Shown piece after piece: positions 1 through 9,998 of a stretch of DNA of 39,058 bases. This stretch comes from Verrucomicrobiota bacterium (GTDB lineage Bacteria > Verrucomicrobiota > Verrucomicrobiia > Opitutales > UBA2995). A model generated the notes under the pieces. That model was not told the origin of the DNA, searched no databases, and saw only the letters and a program-made list of their open reading frames with translations. The stretch covers positions 1 to 39,058 of the forward strand of contig JAQBYJ010000052.1 in assembly GCA_027622555.1 (NCBI GenBank), given 5' to 3'. Each line of letters opens with the position of its first letter. The stretch's first letter is position 1. A program made the translations under genes and the position numbers.

Positions 1-90
1 CCAACGAAAAAGCCCGAATCAAACTGACTCGCCTTTATCCGAATTTATAGATGGTACAGGGTACTAGATTACTCATTAAACAACTTAGAA

Positions 91-3000
91 GTGGGTGACA
101 ATGTGCCGAATAACATCACTCGTCTTTTGGGTGGAGGCACGAAGCACCCCACTGTGTTGGGTCATACACCCATTGTAGTTGTGAAAACAACAGCGGGCTC
201 TGCAGTATTGGGCGGCTCGATTACTGTCCTTCCAGGTACGATTATCAAGATGCCCCTATCCTCAAGTGGATTTTATAGGGAATGGCTGGATGGTAACGGA
301 CATTTTATATTGAATGGGGAACCGGGTAATCCCATTATATTTACCTCAGAGTTGGACGACACCATTGGTGGCGATACCAACGGGGACGGAAATGAAACTT
401 CCCCTGCACCAGGAGATTGGAATGGTATCCGAGTTCTAAATCCTAAAACTCAATTTAACAATGTAGAGATACGGTTCGCTGGAAGTATCGGTTCGGGCGT
501 TATTAATGGAGTTGGGTACGCTTCCCTATACATCAATATGGGGGAGGAATCAGAATTAAAATCATTTACGGGACTTCATATTCACGATGCCAAAGGTGAC
601 GCGTTGGTCCTGAGGGATCCTCAAAACTGGGATATATCCAACAGCCTAATTTATGATTTTGAAAATCAGGGAATCTATTCCTATGGTGATAGAACGGGTG
701 GCGCGACTCTCAGAAACGTCACAATTCATGGGGGTAAAACCTCTATTTCCCCGGCTTATGCTCATTATGCTTTGGTAAACAGTGTTCTGGCTGGTGCTAC
801 GGAAAGCCTCATTAAAAAATCAAATAATAATATAGAAACTGAGAGTTTGATCAGTAGAAATAATGTTTTTCACGGCCCGAATGCCAGTCTTGGACTTTTT
901 TATAGTGAAGACGGATTTAAGGAGATTACCTTGGCGGACAGCGTGGGTGATCTAATAGTCGATCCCATGTTTGTGGATGCCGGTGGTGATAATTTCAATC
1001 CAGATACGGATTCACCGCTTGTGGATGCAGCGAACGGTTCGTTAGCCGATGGGTTGGATTTTAATGGCTTTCCACGTTTTGATGATCCCGCGGTAACCGA
1101 CACTGGCGTTGGGAATCCCAGCTACGCAGATATAGGTGCGATTGAACAATTGGGCTCTTCGGATCCCACACTGAATCCAGATCTGACCGTAGATGGTTCT
1201 TCAATTACATTTATCACCACCAGCGGAAAGTTCTTTTCTTTAAGCGAACTGCTTGCGGATCCATTATACTCTCCCAATCAGTCAGTGAAAGTTGAATACA
1301 AAGTGACGAATGAAGGGGCATCGGCTGCGCTTGGAAACTGGGTGGACTCACTCTACTTCTCGAGGAATCGTAGCTGGGAAATCGGAGACTCCTTGGCGGG
1401 TTCTTCAGCTCGTCCTTCCACATTGGCACCTGGCGCTTCTTATACCCATTCTATCGTTACGTTTATACCGCCATTGGTGGACGGTTCTTACCACCTGATA
1501 ATTCGAACTGATGACCGAGGAGAGCAACTAGAGTATCAGAATGCAAACAACACGGGTACTTCCTCCAACGCTTTCGACCTAGAAGTTCAGTCACGTGCCG
1601 TTACCGAAATTGCTTCGCTAACATTTGCGGCGGGGCAGCGTACATCCCAGCTTTTCAGAATCGATGCGTCTACTGAGATCGGGAACGACATTTGTGTCGA
1701 GGTAAGTGCTACGGGTCCGAAAGCCAGAATCGAGTTGCTGGCCCAGGTAGATGGTATCCCGACGGTGTTTGAAAATGCCGCCAAGGCGGATGGGCTTCCG
1801 GGCGAGACGGCGACGGTACAAGTTCCCATAACTGGTAAGGGTATGGTCTATATTCTTATAACCGTTGATGACCCGGGTCCCGAACCAAACAACGTCTCGG
1901 TTGTTACAAGCGTAAAACCCTTTTCCATTACTGAGTTGCTGCCGTCCCAGGTCGGAAATAACGGGCCGGTTACGATCGTTGTGAAAGGCGCTGCTTTCCA
2001 AAAGGGAGATCGGGTATCAATTCGTCACGTTGACGGTGATCCGGTTATTGATACTACGCGGACCATATTTCGGAATTCTGGTTGCCTGACTGCGGCGTTC
2101 TCATTCCAAGATGAGAAACTGGGGAACTATGATGTGATTGTTTCTCGGACTGATGATTCGGTGGTTTTAGTGTCCGGAGTAACCCTTATTCAGGGAGCCC
2201 CTGTGGATGACGCGTTGTTACCTACTATCTCATTAAACACCCCTGATGTTATAAGACTCACGCCATTAGTTCCGTTTAAAATTGAAGTAAGTTTAACAAA
2301 CCCGCACGGTCAGGATATTCCCGTTCTTCTCAATTTTGCCAGCGAGTTCGCGGATTTTCAACCGGGTGGATTGTATTCTACCAGTCCAGTTCGGGAAGGC
2401 CGTAATAGTCTATTTTTAATCCCATCTTCCGAGACTGGAACTCCAGGTATGATCGCGACTGGTGAGACGATTGTCACAACTGTTTATTACCTTGGGATTG
2501 AGCGAAATAACCCCGGTGACATAATAATTCAGGACCTGGCGGCAATCGCAGTTAACGGTGAGCGTTCCAATATCAGCAATGTCAACGAGGATTCCATCTA
2601 TCACGATGAATTCCTCGATATCATTGGTAATACAATCGCTGAAAATCATCGAGCTGCCAGTGACGAAGCTGCCCGGTTAGCTGAGCTGGGAGTGGTTGAA
2701 ACAGACCTCGAGTTTCTTCTTCAAAATATTTATGACCGCCACGTAACTGGCTTCGGGAGCAATTCTATAGGTGGCGTTGTGCAGGATAGTGCAGGTCAAC
2801 CTATTGGCAACGCAACAGTGAGAGTTGTTAGTACAGACTCTGAAGAAGGAAGGTCTTATGAGGGTACCACTAATTCGAAAGGAGAGTTTTTGACGGAAGG
2901 GCTTCCTGGAGATGAGTATGTGGTAGTTACTGACGGTTATGGAAGCAGCCCAAACACAGTTGTTGTTCATGGTGGTCAAGTTTCAGATAATAATACCTTC

Positions 3001-6000
3001 GTGTTACCCGATCTGGGTGATGATTCGGGACCGGACGATCTCTCCGAATACCGGCATTTGAGCTTCTTGCAGGTCGAAGACGTCCCCCATCTATTTTTTG
3101 TTAGGAGGAATCTCGTTTTCACAACGCGGTATGAAAATAACGCATGGACCGAACCAGAGATAGTAGGCGCCGGAACGAATCCTGTGCCTGTCTATTCGCC
3201 GACACTCTACGATGGGGGCCCTGCGATTATAGTACTCCATGAGAGGGCGGGACGGAATTTGAGTAGCGATATAGATGTTCCCGTGGACCCTAATGATGTT
3301 CAACTGCTGGTTGCCTTGAGTCTTCCAGATGGAGAGGGTGGTTGGATTCGCCATGAGCCGGTTGAGTATGCATTCAGCGACGATGCTGCTTTTAGTAGCT
3401 TTGACTCAGTGCTTACAGCTGATGGCGAGCCCATCGTGTTGTGGACCGGCGGTGATGTAGCTAATCAGGAGGACGATACGGATTTGTATTACCGAACCGG
3501 TCCTTTGGAATCTGATCTTCTCGGCGAACCTCTTCAATTAGTGTCGAACGTATCAGATCCGCCTCCGCAAGCTAAGTTGAACGAGACCATAGAGTTCTAT
3601 TTACCTGAACCTGCGTTCTTTGATGAGAACGGCCAACAGCTTCCTATTTGGGAACCACTCGCCTCTGCTGATGACGCTGCGTGTAAATTTTTCAACGAAG
3701 CAATTGAATTGGGGTTTGAGTTCAAAAAGAGTAGTTCGAAAAGTCAGGCGAAGTGGCTCACTCGAAAATTCGGAACTCATTCGTTTTTGCTTAAGGGTGT
3801 GGTCGAAGGTGAAGCGAATCTAAAAGAAGCAAAAGTTGCTGCTGGAGTGGATGTGGCTGTTGGGTTTTTCAGTGATGCGCTAGATGCATTAGATCGAAGC
3901 CCCAACGAGCAACTGAATGAGGCCGAAAAGAAAAAGGTTGGTGGCTCAGGCAAGGGCCTAACGGTTGCTGGAAAAGCACGAATTGGCGGTGTTTGGACGA
4001 CCAATCCTAAAACGTGTGAATATGAGTTCGACAAGTTAACGGCTTCGTTAGGCTTGGCGATTCAAGCGAGAATAGCTCTTCCAAATTTGACCGTCTACGC
4101 TCCGCCATTGGCTGAGATTTATGTGGGTATTGCAATAGATGGTGTCTTTGGTGGAGAATTTGAATGGGCAACACCACAAATACTTCCTACGGATGGCAAA
4201 GTTACCCTTGCGGGCGGCATTGGCGGATACTTCACTGGCAAAGCTTTAGGTGACTTTGTGGAAATTTCCGGATCTCTCACAGGAAACATCGCCGTAGGTT
4301 ATGATAGTGCCATTGATCCAAAGACTAAAAATCCAGCTGGATTTGGATTACAGGACCTATCAATCAATGGTTCTTTGGGAGCAAAAGTAGGATGGTGGAC
4401 TCGAGTTTATTCGGTTAAGTATGATATAAGAAGTGGGGCACTAACGGTTAAGCGAAGTGATGGAGTGACCCCTGAGTTTGAAGATGGTGCCTTCGTTACC
4501 TATCATGCAGACGGAAATAGTCTCACACGGACAATCATTACCCCTGATGGATGGCAAATTGAAGAAACAGTCACACTTACAGCCAAGCCTGGTACGAATG
4601 CAGATTACAGTGCTTCTGGTATTAGTTCGCTCCTTGCGGATGTAATGAACGATTTCGAAGACGAAAGTAGACCAGCTCTCATCACTATGTCATCGGGTGA
4701 GACATACGCTTTCTGGATACGGGAGAAAGCAGTTTCCGGATCAGATCTTACCAATGATATTCTTATGTCTGAATTTGTCGATGATGCCTGGACGGCTCCG
4801 ATGGTTTTGCCTACCACAGGTGCTAATCGAGAAGTAAGGGCTGTGGAGGATTCGAATGGGCAGTTGCTTCTGGTATTTGCGCATGCTGACATGACGGGAT
4901 TTGACGCTAACTCTGATGTATCGGAGGCGATGGCTGCTTATGAAGACGCAGATCTTTGCTATATTCGGAAAACGGATACAGGTTGGACTACTCAGCAGCA
5001 ATTGGGCTCCATACCAGGCACCGCGAACAGGTTGAAAGTACACCGATTGCCCAATGGCGATGTTTTCACAACGTGGGTTGAAAGCAATTTGAAAGAGGGG
5101 CTGCTTCATGTCCAAATGTGGGATTCGGCCAATTTATTTTGGTTGCCATCCAAGAAACTAACCAAAGCGCCGGTTGCTTCAAATGCTGCACTGAGTTCGG
5201 TTGGGGAAGTTCCTATGGCCATATGGTCTGAGTTTTCAATGTTGGATGGCGCAGTCGGTCCAGAGGAACGCATTGAGGAACTCACTTACTCGACGCTGAC
5301 GAACGGAAATTGGAGTATCCCAACGGCTTTGAATGTGTCATTCTTTACGCCGGTTGATGACAATGCTACGAATAGTGTGATTCAACCTATCGCTGAACAG
5401 AGTTACGATTTTCCCGAATCTGAGAATCAATCGTTTTCAGATATCTTCAATCTGAATAAGCAAATCGAGCTGGATATGGAATGTTGCAAGGTCCTTGAAG
5501 AACAAGGGACCGATGGTATACCTGATGCCAGAGTACCGAAAGTTGCCGTCGATGACGCGCGAGAGCGCAAACGAAAGAAGGTTAGTACAACTGGGTCCAA
5601 TGACCCGAACGACAAGTTTGGTCTGAGTTCCTTTGGACAGGAAGGTTGGATCGAAGCAAATCAAGTGATTCCCTATACAATTCGTTTTGAGAACGATCCT
5701 GAAGAGGGAGCTACGGCAGCAGCCCAACGTGTGACAATCACCGACACACTCGATCCAGATTACGATTTTGATACATTTGTTTTCCGTGAGTTTGGGTGGG
5801 CTGATGTTTCGAAGTCCGTTCCGGCGAATACGCAGAATTTCCAGATAGATGTGGACTATCAGAATTCGGATGGTTCTCCGCTCATTGTGCGCGTAACGGG
5901 TGCTTTTGATCGAAACACTGGAGACATAACCATCATATTCGATTCCATAGATCCGGCGACAGGAATAACACCATTCGGGGCCTTTGATGGATTTCTTCAG

Positions 6001-6693
6001 GTTGAAGACGAGAGTGGAAATGGTCAGGGATTTGTCCGTTACGACGTTAAGCAGAAGCCTGATCTTCCGCAAGGTACGAAATTCGAGAATATTGCTGATA
6101 TTATCTTTGATTTGAACGAATCCATCCTCACCCCTGAGGTGGTGCACACAATCGATCTGGAAAAGCCAACGAGCTCTGCCAGCAGCCCGGCGGTCTCACA
6201 ATCGGCTTCTTTCCCGATCATCCTAACTGGTTCAGATCCAGGAGGCTCAGGCGTGGAATACTGGACCATTTACCAGTCAATTGATGGAGGTCCTTTCTTC
6301 CTATGGCGGGGAGCGGTAGATGTACCTAATCCAGTCTTTACCGGAACGTCCGGTCGAAGCTACTCGTTTTATAGTATAGCTACGGATGGAGCCGGTCTAC
6401 GTGAAGATAAAGATCCTTTGGTTGAAACAACTACGATAGTCGCCGACTCGGGAATTCGGGTTGAGTTGATGGAGAAGCTGACGAACGATACCGTTAGAAT
6501 TATTCTATTAACCCCTGAAGGATTAGGTGCAGAAATTCGTGCTGAAACTACAGACTTGACCGGTTTACTCGTTTGGCACGACATTCCTGAAATCACAGTC
6601 ACCGAATTGGGTGAAAATCGTTATGAAATCATTGCACCATTTACAGAAGATTCTCGACAGTTCTATCGTTTGATTGCAGGGGATGGTCAATAA
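91..6693 (+). CDS. Giant secreted multidomain protein (beta-helix, CARDB-like, DUF11/DPNDK modules), 5' end uncertain
   Basis: A 2200-residue frame with no transmembrane segment and no signal peptide. Domains as I read them: right-handed beta-helix about 30-350, with the GGDTNGDG and PGDWNGI loop typical of secreted PVC proteins; CARDB-like beta-sandwich about 400-505; pre-peptidase-like 508-610; IPT/TIG-like 611-700; carboxypeptidase-regulatory-like fold 892-975; two propeller-like stretches about 980-1157 and 1524-1747; a glycine-rich beta region 1289-1454; a DUF11-type module beginning with the DPNDK motif at residue 1838 and ending near 2020; an Ig-like module 2026-2117; and a terminal domain ending FYRLI. 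It is probably an extracellular adhesion or scaffold protein; no catalytic residues are recognised. The GTG start at 91 has no clear ribosome site. The frame is open back to a TGA at 25-27, so the true N-terminus with its export signal was probably lost by frameshift or lies outside the window. Confidence 0.85.
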   Translation: MGDNVPNNITRLLGGGTKHPTVLGHTPIVVVKTTAGSAVLGGSITVLPGTIIKMPLSSSGFYREWLDGNGHFILNGEPGNPIIFTSELDDTIGGDTNGDGNETSPAPGDWNGIRVLNPKTQFNNVEIRFAGSIGSGVINGVGYASLYINMGEESELKSFTGLHIHDAKGDALVLRDPQNWDISNSLIYDFENQGIYSYGDRTGGATLRNVTIHGGKTSISPAYAHYALVNSVLAGATESLIKKSNNNIETESLISRNNVFHGPNASLGLFYSEDGFKEITLADSVGDLIVDPMFVDAGGDNFNPDTDSPLVDAANGSLADGLDFNGFPRFDDPAVTDTGVGNPSYADIGAIEQLGSSDPTLNPDLTVDGSSITFITTSGKFFSLSELLADPLYSPNQSVKVEYKVTNEGASAALGNWVDSLYFSRNRSWEIGDSLAGSSARPSTLAPGASYTHSIVTFIPPLVDGSYHLIIRTDDRGEQLEYQNANNTGTSSNAFDLEVQSRAVTEIASLTFAAGQRTSQLFRIDASTEIGNDICVEVSATGPKARIELLAQVDGIPTVFENAAKADGLPGETATVQVPITGKGMVYILITVDDPGPEPNNVSVVTSVKPFSITELLPSQVGNNGPVTIVVKGAAFQKGDRVSIRHVDGDPVIDTTRTIFRNSGCLTAAFSFQDEKLGNYDVIVSRTDDSVVLVSGVTLIQGAPVDDALLPTISLNTPDVIRLTPLVPFKIEVSLTNPHGQDIPVLLNFASEFADFQPGGLYSTSPVREGRNSLFLIPSSETGTPGMIATGETIVTTVYYLGIERNNPGDIIIQDLAAIAVNGERSNISNVNEDSIYHDEFLDIIGNTIAENHRAASDEAARLAELGVVETDLEFLLQNIYDRHVTGFGSNSIGGVVQDSAGQPIGNATVRVVSTDSEEGRSYEGTTNSKGEFLTEGLPGDEYVVVTDGYGSSPNTVVVHGGQVSDNNTFVLPDLGDDSGPDDLSEYRHLSFLQVEDVPHLFFVRRNLVFTTRYENNAWTEPEIVGAGTNPVPVYSPTLYDGGPAIIVLHERAGRNLSSDIDVPVDPNDVQLLVALSLPDGEGGWIRHEPVEYAFSDDAAFSSFDSVLTADGEPIVLWTGGDVANQEDDTDLYYRTGPLESDLLGEPLQLVSNVSDPPPQAKLNETIEFYLPEPAFFDENGQQLPIWEPLASADDAACKFFNEAIELGFEFKKSSSKSQAKWLTRKFGTHSFLLKGVVEGEANLKEAKVAAGVDVAVGFFSDALDALDRSPNEQLNEAEKKKVGGSGKGLTVAGKARIGGVWTTNPKTCEYEFDKLTASLGLAIQARIALPNLTVYAPPLAEIYVGIAIDGVFGGEFEWATPQILPTDGKVTLAGGIGGYFTGKALGDFVEISGSLTGNIAVGYDSAIDPKTKNPAGFGLQDLSINGSLGAKVGWWTRVYSVKYDIRSGALTVKRSDGVTPEFEDGAFVTYHADGNSLTRTIITPDGWQIEETVTLTAKPGTNADYSASGISSLLADVMNDFEDESRPALITMSSGETYAFWIREKAVSGSDLTNDILMSEFVDDAWTAPMVLPTTGANREVRAVEDSNGQLLLVFAHADMTGFDANSDVSEAMAAYEDADLCYIRKTDTGWTTQQQLGSIPGTANRLKVHRLPNGDVFTTWVESNLKEGLLHVQMWDSANLFWLPSKKLTKAPVASNAALSSVGEVPMAIWSEFSMLDGAVGPEERIEELTYSTLTNGNWSIPTALNVSFFTPVDDNATNSVIQPIAEQSYDFPESENQSFSDIFNLNKQIELDMECCKVLEEQGTDGIPDARVPKVAVDDARERKRKKVSTTGSNDPNDKFGLSSFGQEGWIEANQVIPYTIRFENDPEEGATAAAQRVTITDTLDPDYDFDTFVFREFGWADVSKSVPANTQNFQIDVDYQNSDGSPLIVRVTGAFDRNTGDITIIFDSIDPATGITPFGAFDGFLQVEDESGNGQGFVRYDVKQKPDLPQGTKFENIADIIFDLNESILTPEVVHTIDLEKPTSSASSPAVSQSASFPIILTGSDPGGSGVEYWTIYQSIDGGPFFLWRGAVDVPNPVFTGTSGRSYSFYSIATDGAGLREDKDPLVETTTIVADSGIRVELMEKLTNDTVRIILLTPEGLGAEIRAETTDLTGLLVWHDIPEITVTELGENRYEIIAPFTEDSRQFYRLIAGDGQ

Positions 6694-6737
6694 TCGTCTG
6701 GCACAAACAGGCGTTGGTTTTTTCGAACACTATCACC

Positions 6738-8123
6738 ATGTTACCTACTCCTACTAAACTCCGATCATTTTTAGGTTCCTTCGCCCTACTCCTTCTGACG
6801 ATAAGCGGACAATCGCTTTCGGCTGCAAAGGAAGATCCACTGAAAATTGGAGGGGAGGTTTTCGAGCTGAAACCTTTCGTCGTCTATGAGGCGGACGTGG
6901 ACATCATAGATGGCCACACCGGTGAAAAATATGAAGGCACCAACGATGTGGTACTCGACTTTGCGGACACGTTCAATCTGCTGCTCCTGGGATTTCATAA
7001 GAAGTTACTTGTTTACGAAATTAATCACCTCAACTTTCGTTTGGAAGACGGGAAAGCATTTGTAAGTGAACTAACTGAACTGGCTGAATCGTTTGGTATT
7101 ACCCATTTTAAGGTGAATCATGATAACTGGTTAAGACGCGAAATCGCCATTGTTCAAAGACTGAGCCAGGATCCATTTTTCAAAATCGAAGCACTGGTTG
7201 CCTGGGATTTGGATAGGTTGAACCGAAACCTGCCGTCCATGCCCACGTCAAAGTTCGCCACTGATATCAGGTATAACGAAACGAAAGAAATCTGGGAAAG
7301 ACGGGTAACAACAGAATGGAGAGTCAGCCATCGAACCATTAGTAAGAATGGCAAAAAATACGGGCAGCCAATCAATGTGTTAAAGGAACAAGGTCTAAAC
7401 CTGGATACGCAGGAAGGATTCCATATCCTGGATCGGGGGCTTTCTGCTCAAGTTGTTCCAAATGCATTCAAGGATGTAAAACTAACCTACCCCATTATTG
7501 TTTCGTCAAACGAACCCAAGGAAGAGCAAGTTAAGCGGTTACAACAAATCTATATAAAAAACCTCACTCACATCTACGATCCATTTAGTTGGATGGCACG
7601 ACGCGAGAACAGATTCAGAGGAGGATTTGGAAATGAGTTGCTCAGGCATTTCAAAGGCAGGCGATATAAAATCTCAGATCGCGAATGGTTTGACCCGGTT
7701 CTTTGTAATCTTCTAAACGATATGATAACCATCAAACGTCATGGAACAAAGGAGATCTATTCACTGGAAGCTTATCAAAAATTTGAACACTCCCGGAATA
7801 TTTTAGGGGAAGACCTTGATCTGTTAAACTGGCTCACGGGCGAAAAACGTCAAGGAGCAGGCAAGTCCAGGAATCCGAAGTTCTCGATCAAATTTGATAA
7901 CCCCGGTGGCGCCCGTTTTATCGTACTAGATGCCTATATGCGATATACTGATAAATTTGTGAATACCTTACGGGACAAACTGACCAGCCTTAAGAAAACT
8001 GCCAACGGTAGAGAAATCATTGAACAATCGATCGAGGAAGTCTCCGGCATTCCCATGGAAAAATACATAAAAATGGCCATCCAAGCTCAATCAGAAATGG
8101 TCATGAAGTATCGGATAGAATAA
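6738..8123 (+). CDS. Unrecognised secreted protein with N-terminal ELKPFVV motif
   Basis: I do not recognise the family. I chose the ATG at 6738 because it begins a clean signal peptide (short basic n-region, LLLL core, cleavage near SLSA-AKED); the TTG at 6714 would only add eight residues. The mature protein of about 430 residues has FELKPFVVYEADVD close to its N-terminus. This resembles the ELSPFxV box found just after the signal peptide of many Opitutae TonB-dependent receptors and other exported proteins. The rest is rich in charged residues and looks alpha/beta, with several WxxR-type aromatic/basic pairs, and no recognisable enzyme signature. It follows the giant protein by only about 45 bases on the same strand, so the two may be co-transcribed. 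It is probably periplasmic or secreted; function unknown. Confidence 0.8.
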   Translation: MLPTPTKLRSFLGSFALLLLTISGQSLSAAKEDPLKIGGEVFELKPFVVYEADVDIIDGHTGEKYEGTNDVVLDFADTFNLLLLGFHKKLLVYEINHLNFRLEDGKAFVSELTELAESFGITHFKVNHDNWLRREIAIVQRLSQDPFFKIEALVAWDLDRLNRNLPSMPTSKFATDIRYNETKEIWERRVTTEWRVSHRTISKNGKKYGQPINVLKEQGLNLDTQEGFHILDRGLSAQVVPNAFKDVKLTYPIIVSSNEPKEEQVKRLQQIYIKNLTHIYDPFSWMARRENRFRGGFGNELLRHFKGRRYKISDREWFDPVLCNLLNDMITIKRHGTKEIYSLEAYQKFEHSRNILGEDLDLLNWLTGEKRQGAGKSRNPKFSIKFDNPGGARFIVLDAYMRYTDKFVNTLRDKLTSLKKTANGREIIEQSIEEVSGIPMEKYIKMAIQAQSEMVMKYRIE

Positions 8124-8134
8124 ATCGAAAAAGT

Positions 8135-8275
8135 ATGACCTCGAAAACAATATCTTCTCAATCTGTTTTATTTCGTCGTTTGGTGCGTCTGAATAACGAC
8201 AGTGACGGTGCCATCTATCTTGGCGAATGGAATGCAGAGCGCAGGTATCCTTCGAAATTAGCACCAGTACATTAA
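8135..8275 (+). CDS. Possible small ORF, 46 residues
   Basis: An ATG-initiated frame of 46 codons lies in the 165-base gap between the unrecognised secreted protein and the gamma-glutamyltransferase gene, ending 13 bases before the latter's ATG. It encodes a basic, soluble peptide (MTSKTISSQ... ending LAPVH). There is no clear ribosome site, signal peptide or known motif. It could be a short leader, a remnant of a longer gene, or chance. The fact that it sits exactly between two same-strand genes is the only support. Confidence 0.18.
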   Translation: MTSKTISSQSVLFRRLVRLNNDSDGAIYLGEWNAERRYPSKLAPVH

Positions 8276-8288
8276 AGAATTTCATCTG

Positions 8289-9983
8289 ATGAAACTAAAT
8301 AAGGTTATTAGCCTGTGTTTATGGTTCACATGCGTATTAACACCTAAACTCCTTCTTGGAGCCAATGCGGCCACCATAGCTAGCAATGGCATGGTGGTTT
8401 CTGCAAACGACCAGGCCTCTGAAGTGGGTATCGAGATTATGACGCGTGGTGGCAATGCCATCGACTCAGCAGTTGCTACCGCTTTCGCTTTGGCTGTTAC
8501 GCATCCAACCGCAGGAAATATCGGAGGTGGAGGTTTTCTTGTTTATCGACCTGATCAAGGCGAACCCATTTGTTATGATTTTCGAGAAATGGCCCCCAAG
8601 GCATCCTTTCCCGAAATGTGGCTGGTCGATGGTGTTTACGATCCAAAGAAACATCACCATAGCTACTGGTCGGTGGGTATTCCAGGAACGGTGGCAGGTC
8701 TTTACCTTGCCTGGCAGGAGCACGGAAAACTTCCGTGGAGAGATTTAGTTAAACCCGCGATAGACCTGGCCCAAAAAGGTATTGTTGTAACGCATGAGCT
8801 GTCGGCTTCGATTAAAGGGGTACTTCCTCGTATGTCGAAATACCCTGCATCTTTAGCGAAGTTTACACGCCACGGGGTTCCTTATGAAGCCGGAGAAATC
8901 TGGAAACAACCTGACCTCGCCGACTCCCTCAAGCGCATCGCAAGCAAAGGTCCGGATGGTTTTTATAAGGGGGAAACCGCAGAACTGCTGGTCGCTGAGA
9001 TGGAGGCGAATGACGGCCTGATCACGCTGGAAGATCTTGCCAGCTATGAGCCGAAGAAACGAAGTCCTGTGCAAGGAAGCTATCGGGGATACAAGATCAT
9101 CTCCATGCCTCCGCCTAGTTCCGGTGGAACTACGCTGGTGGAAATGCTAAACATGTTGGAGGCCTTCAACTTGAAGGAGACGGGGTTCGGTTCTGCGGAT
9201 ACGCTGCACCTTATGACAGAGGCGATGCGCCGGGCATATGAAGACCGCGCAAAATACCTGGGGGATCCCGACTTCACCAGTGACATGCCTTTGGAACGGT
9301 TGTTATCCAAGCGTTACGCAGCACAACTTGGAAGCAGTATCGAAATGAGTCATGCTTCCGTGTCATCGCCTGAACAGTCCAGGCAATCAAAGGAAAGCGA
9401 AGAAACCACCCACTTCTCCGTCGTTGATAAAGAGCGCAATGCCGTTTCTCTTACTTATACGTTGGAGTTCGGATACGGTTCAGGAATTGTTGTGCCTGGA
9501 GCCGGATTTCTACTGAACAACGAAATGGGCGACTTTAATGCGGGCCCGGGTCTGACGGACGACCAAGGGTTAATCGGAACACCGGCCAATTTGGCCGAGC
9601 CGGGCAAACGCATGCTCAGCAGTATGACTCCCACCATTCTGGAAAAAGATGGAGAACTATTCATGGTCACTGGAACCCCTGGAGGTAGAACGATCATTAA
9701 TACCGTCATGCAAACGATACTCAATGTAATTGATCACGAAATGAACGCACAAGCTGCAGTAGACGCGGGTCGAATTCACCACCAATGGATGCCAGATCAG
9801 GTTTCCTATGAAACTCATGGATTCTCCCCCGACACCCTGAAGGAACTTGAACGACGTGGTCATACGTTGAAAGAACGCTCAAATCAGGGATCCGCTGAAG
9901 TCATCATCCATAGGATCGAGGAAGGACTACTTGAAGGCGGAGTTGATCGCCGGGTGCCAGATGGTGGTGTGGGGACTTGGTAG
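8289..9983 (+). CDS. ggt: Gamma-glutamyltransferase
   Basis: Full-length 564-residue N-terminal-nucleophile hydrolase of the GGT family. It cleaves the gamma-glutamyl bond of glutathione and related compounds and can transfer it to amino acids or peptides. A signal peptide (hydrophobic stretch to about residue 27, ANA) predicts export to the periplasm. The large subunit carries the family start (MVVSANDQASEVG, RGGNAIDSAVA, GGGGFLVY). The autocatalytic cleavage and catalytic site is the TTHFSVVD motif, with Thr373 the expected new N-terminus of the small subunit. Downstream are GTPGGRTI (oxyanion region), LSSMTPTI, and HHQWMPD, all conserved in the family. The protein ends in GGVGTW, close to the usual C-terminus. 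It converges on the DUF1080 gene with only 15 bases between the stops. Function is likely recovery of amino acids from glutathione or peptides. Confidence 0.95.
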   Translation: MKLNKVISLCLWFTCVLTPKLLLGANAATIASNGMVVSANDQASEVGIEIMTRGGNAIDSAVATAFALAVTHPTAGNIGGGGFLVYRPDQGEPICYDFREMAPKASFPEMWLVDGVYDPKKHHHSYWSVGIPGTVAGLYLAWQEHGKLPWRDLVKPAIDLAQKGIVVTHELSASIKGVLPRMSKYPASLAKFTRHGVPYEAGEIWKQPDLADSLKRIASKGPDGFYKGETAELLVAEMEANDGLITLEDLASYEPKKRSPVQGSYRGYKIISMPPPSSGGTTLVEMLNMLEAFNLKETGFGSADTLHLMTEAMRRAYEDRAKYLGDPDFTSDMPLERLLSKRYAAQLGSSIEMSHASVSSPEQSRQSKESEETTHFSVVDKERNAVSLTYTLEFGYGSGIVVPGAGFLLNNEMGDFNAGPGLTDDQGLIGTPANLAEPGKRMLSSMTPTILEKDGELFMVTGTPGGRTIINTVMQTILNVIDHEMNAQAAVDAGRIHHQWMPDQVSYETHGFSPDTLKELERRGHTLKERSNQGSAEVIIHRIEEGLLEGGVDRRVPDGGVGTW

Positions 9984-9998
9984 CAGGCGGCAACCCTT

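Noticed and set aside
5437-6147. A 236-codon open frame on the minus strand inside the giant protein gene
   Set aside because: It lies wholly antisense to conserved domains, has no family resemblance or ribosome site, and reflects codon bias of the real gene.
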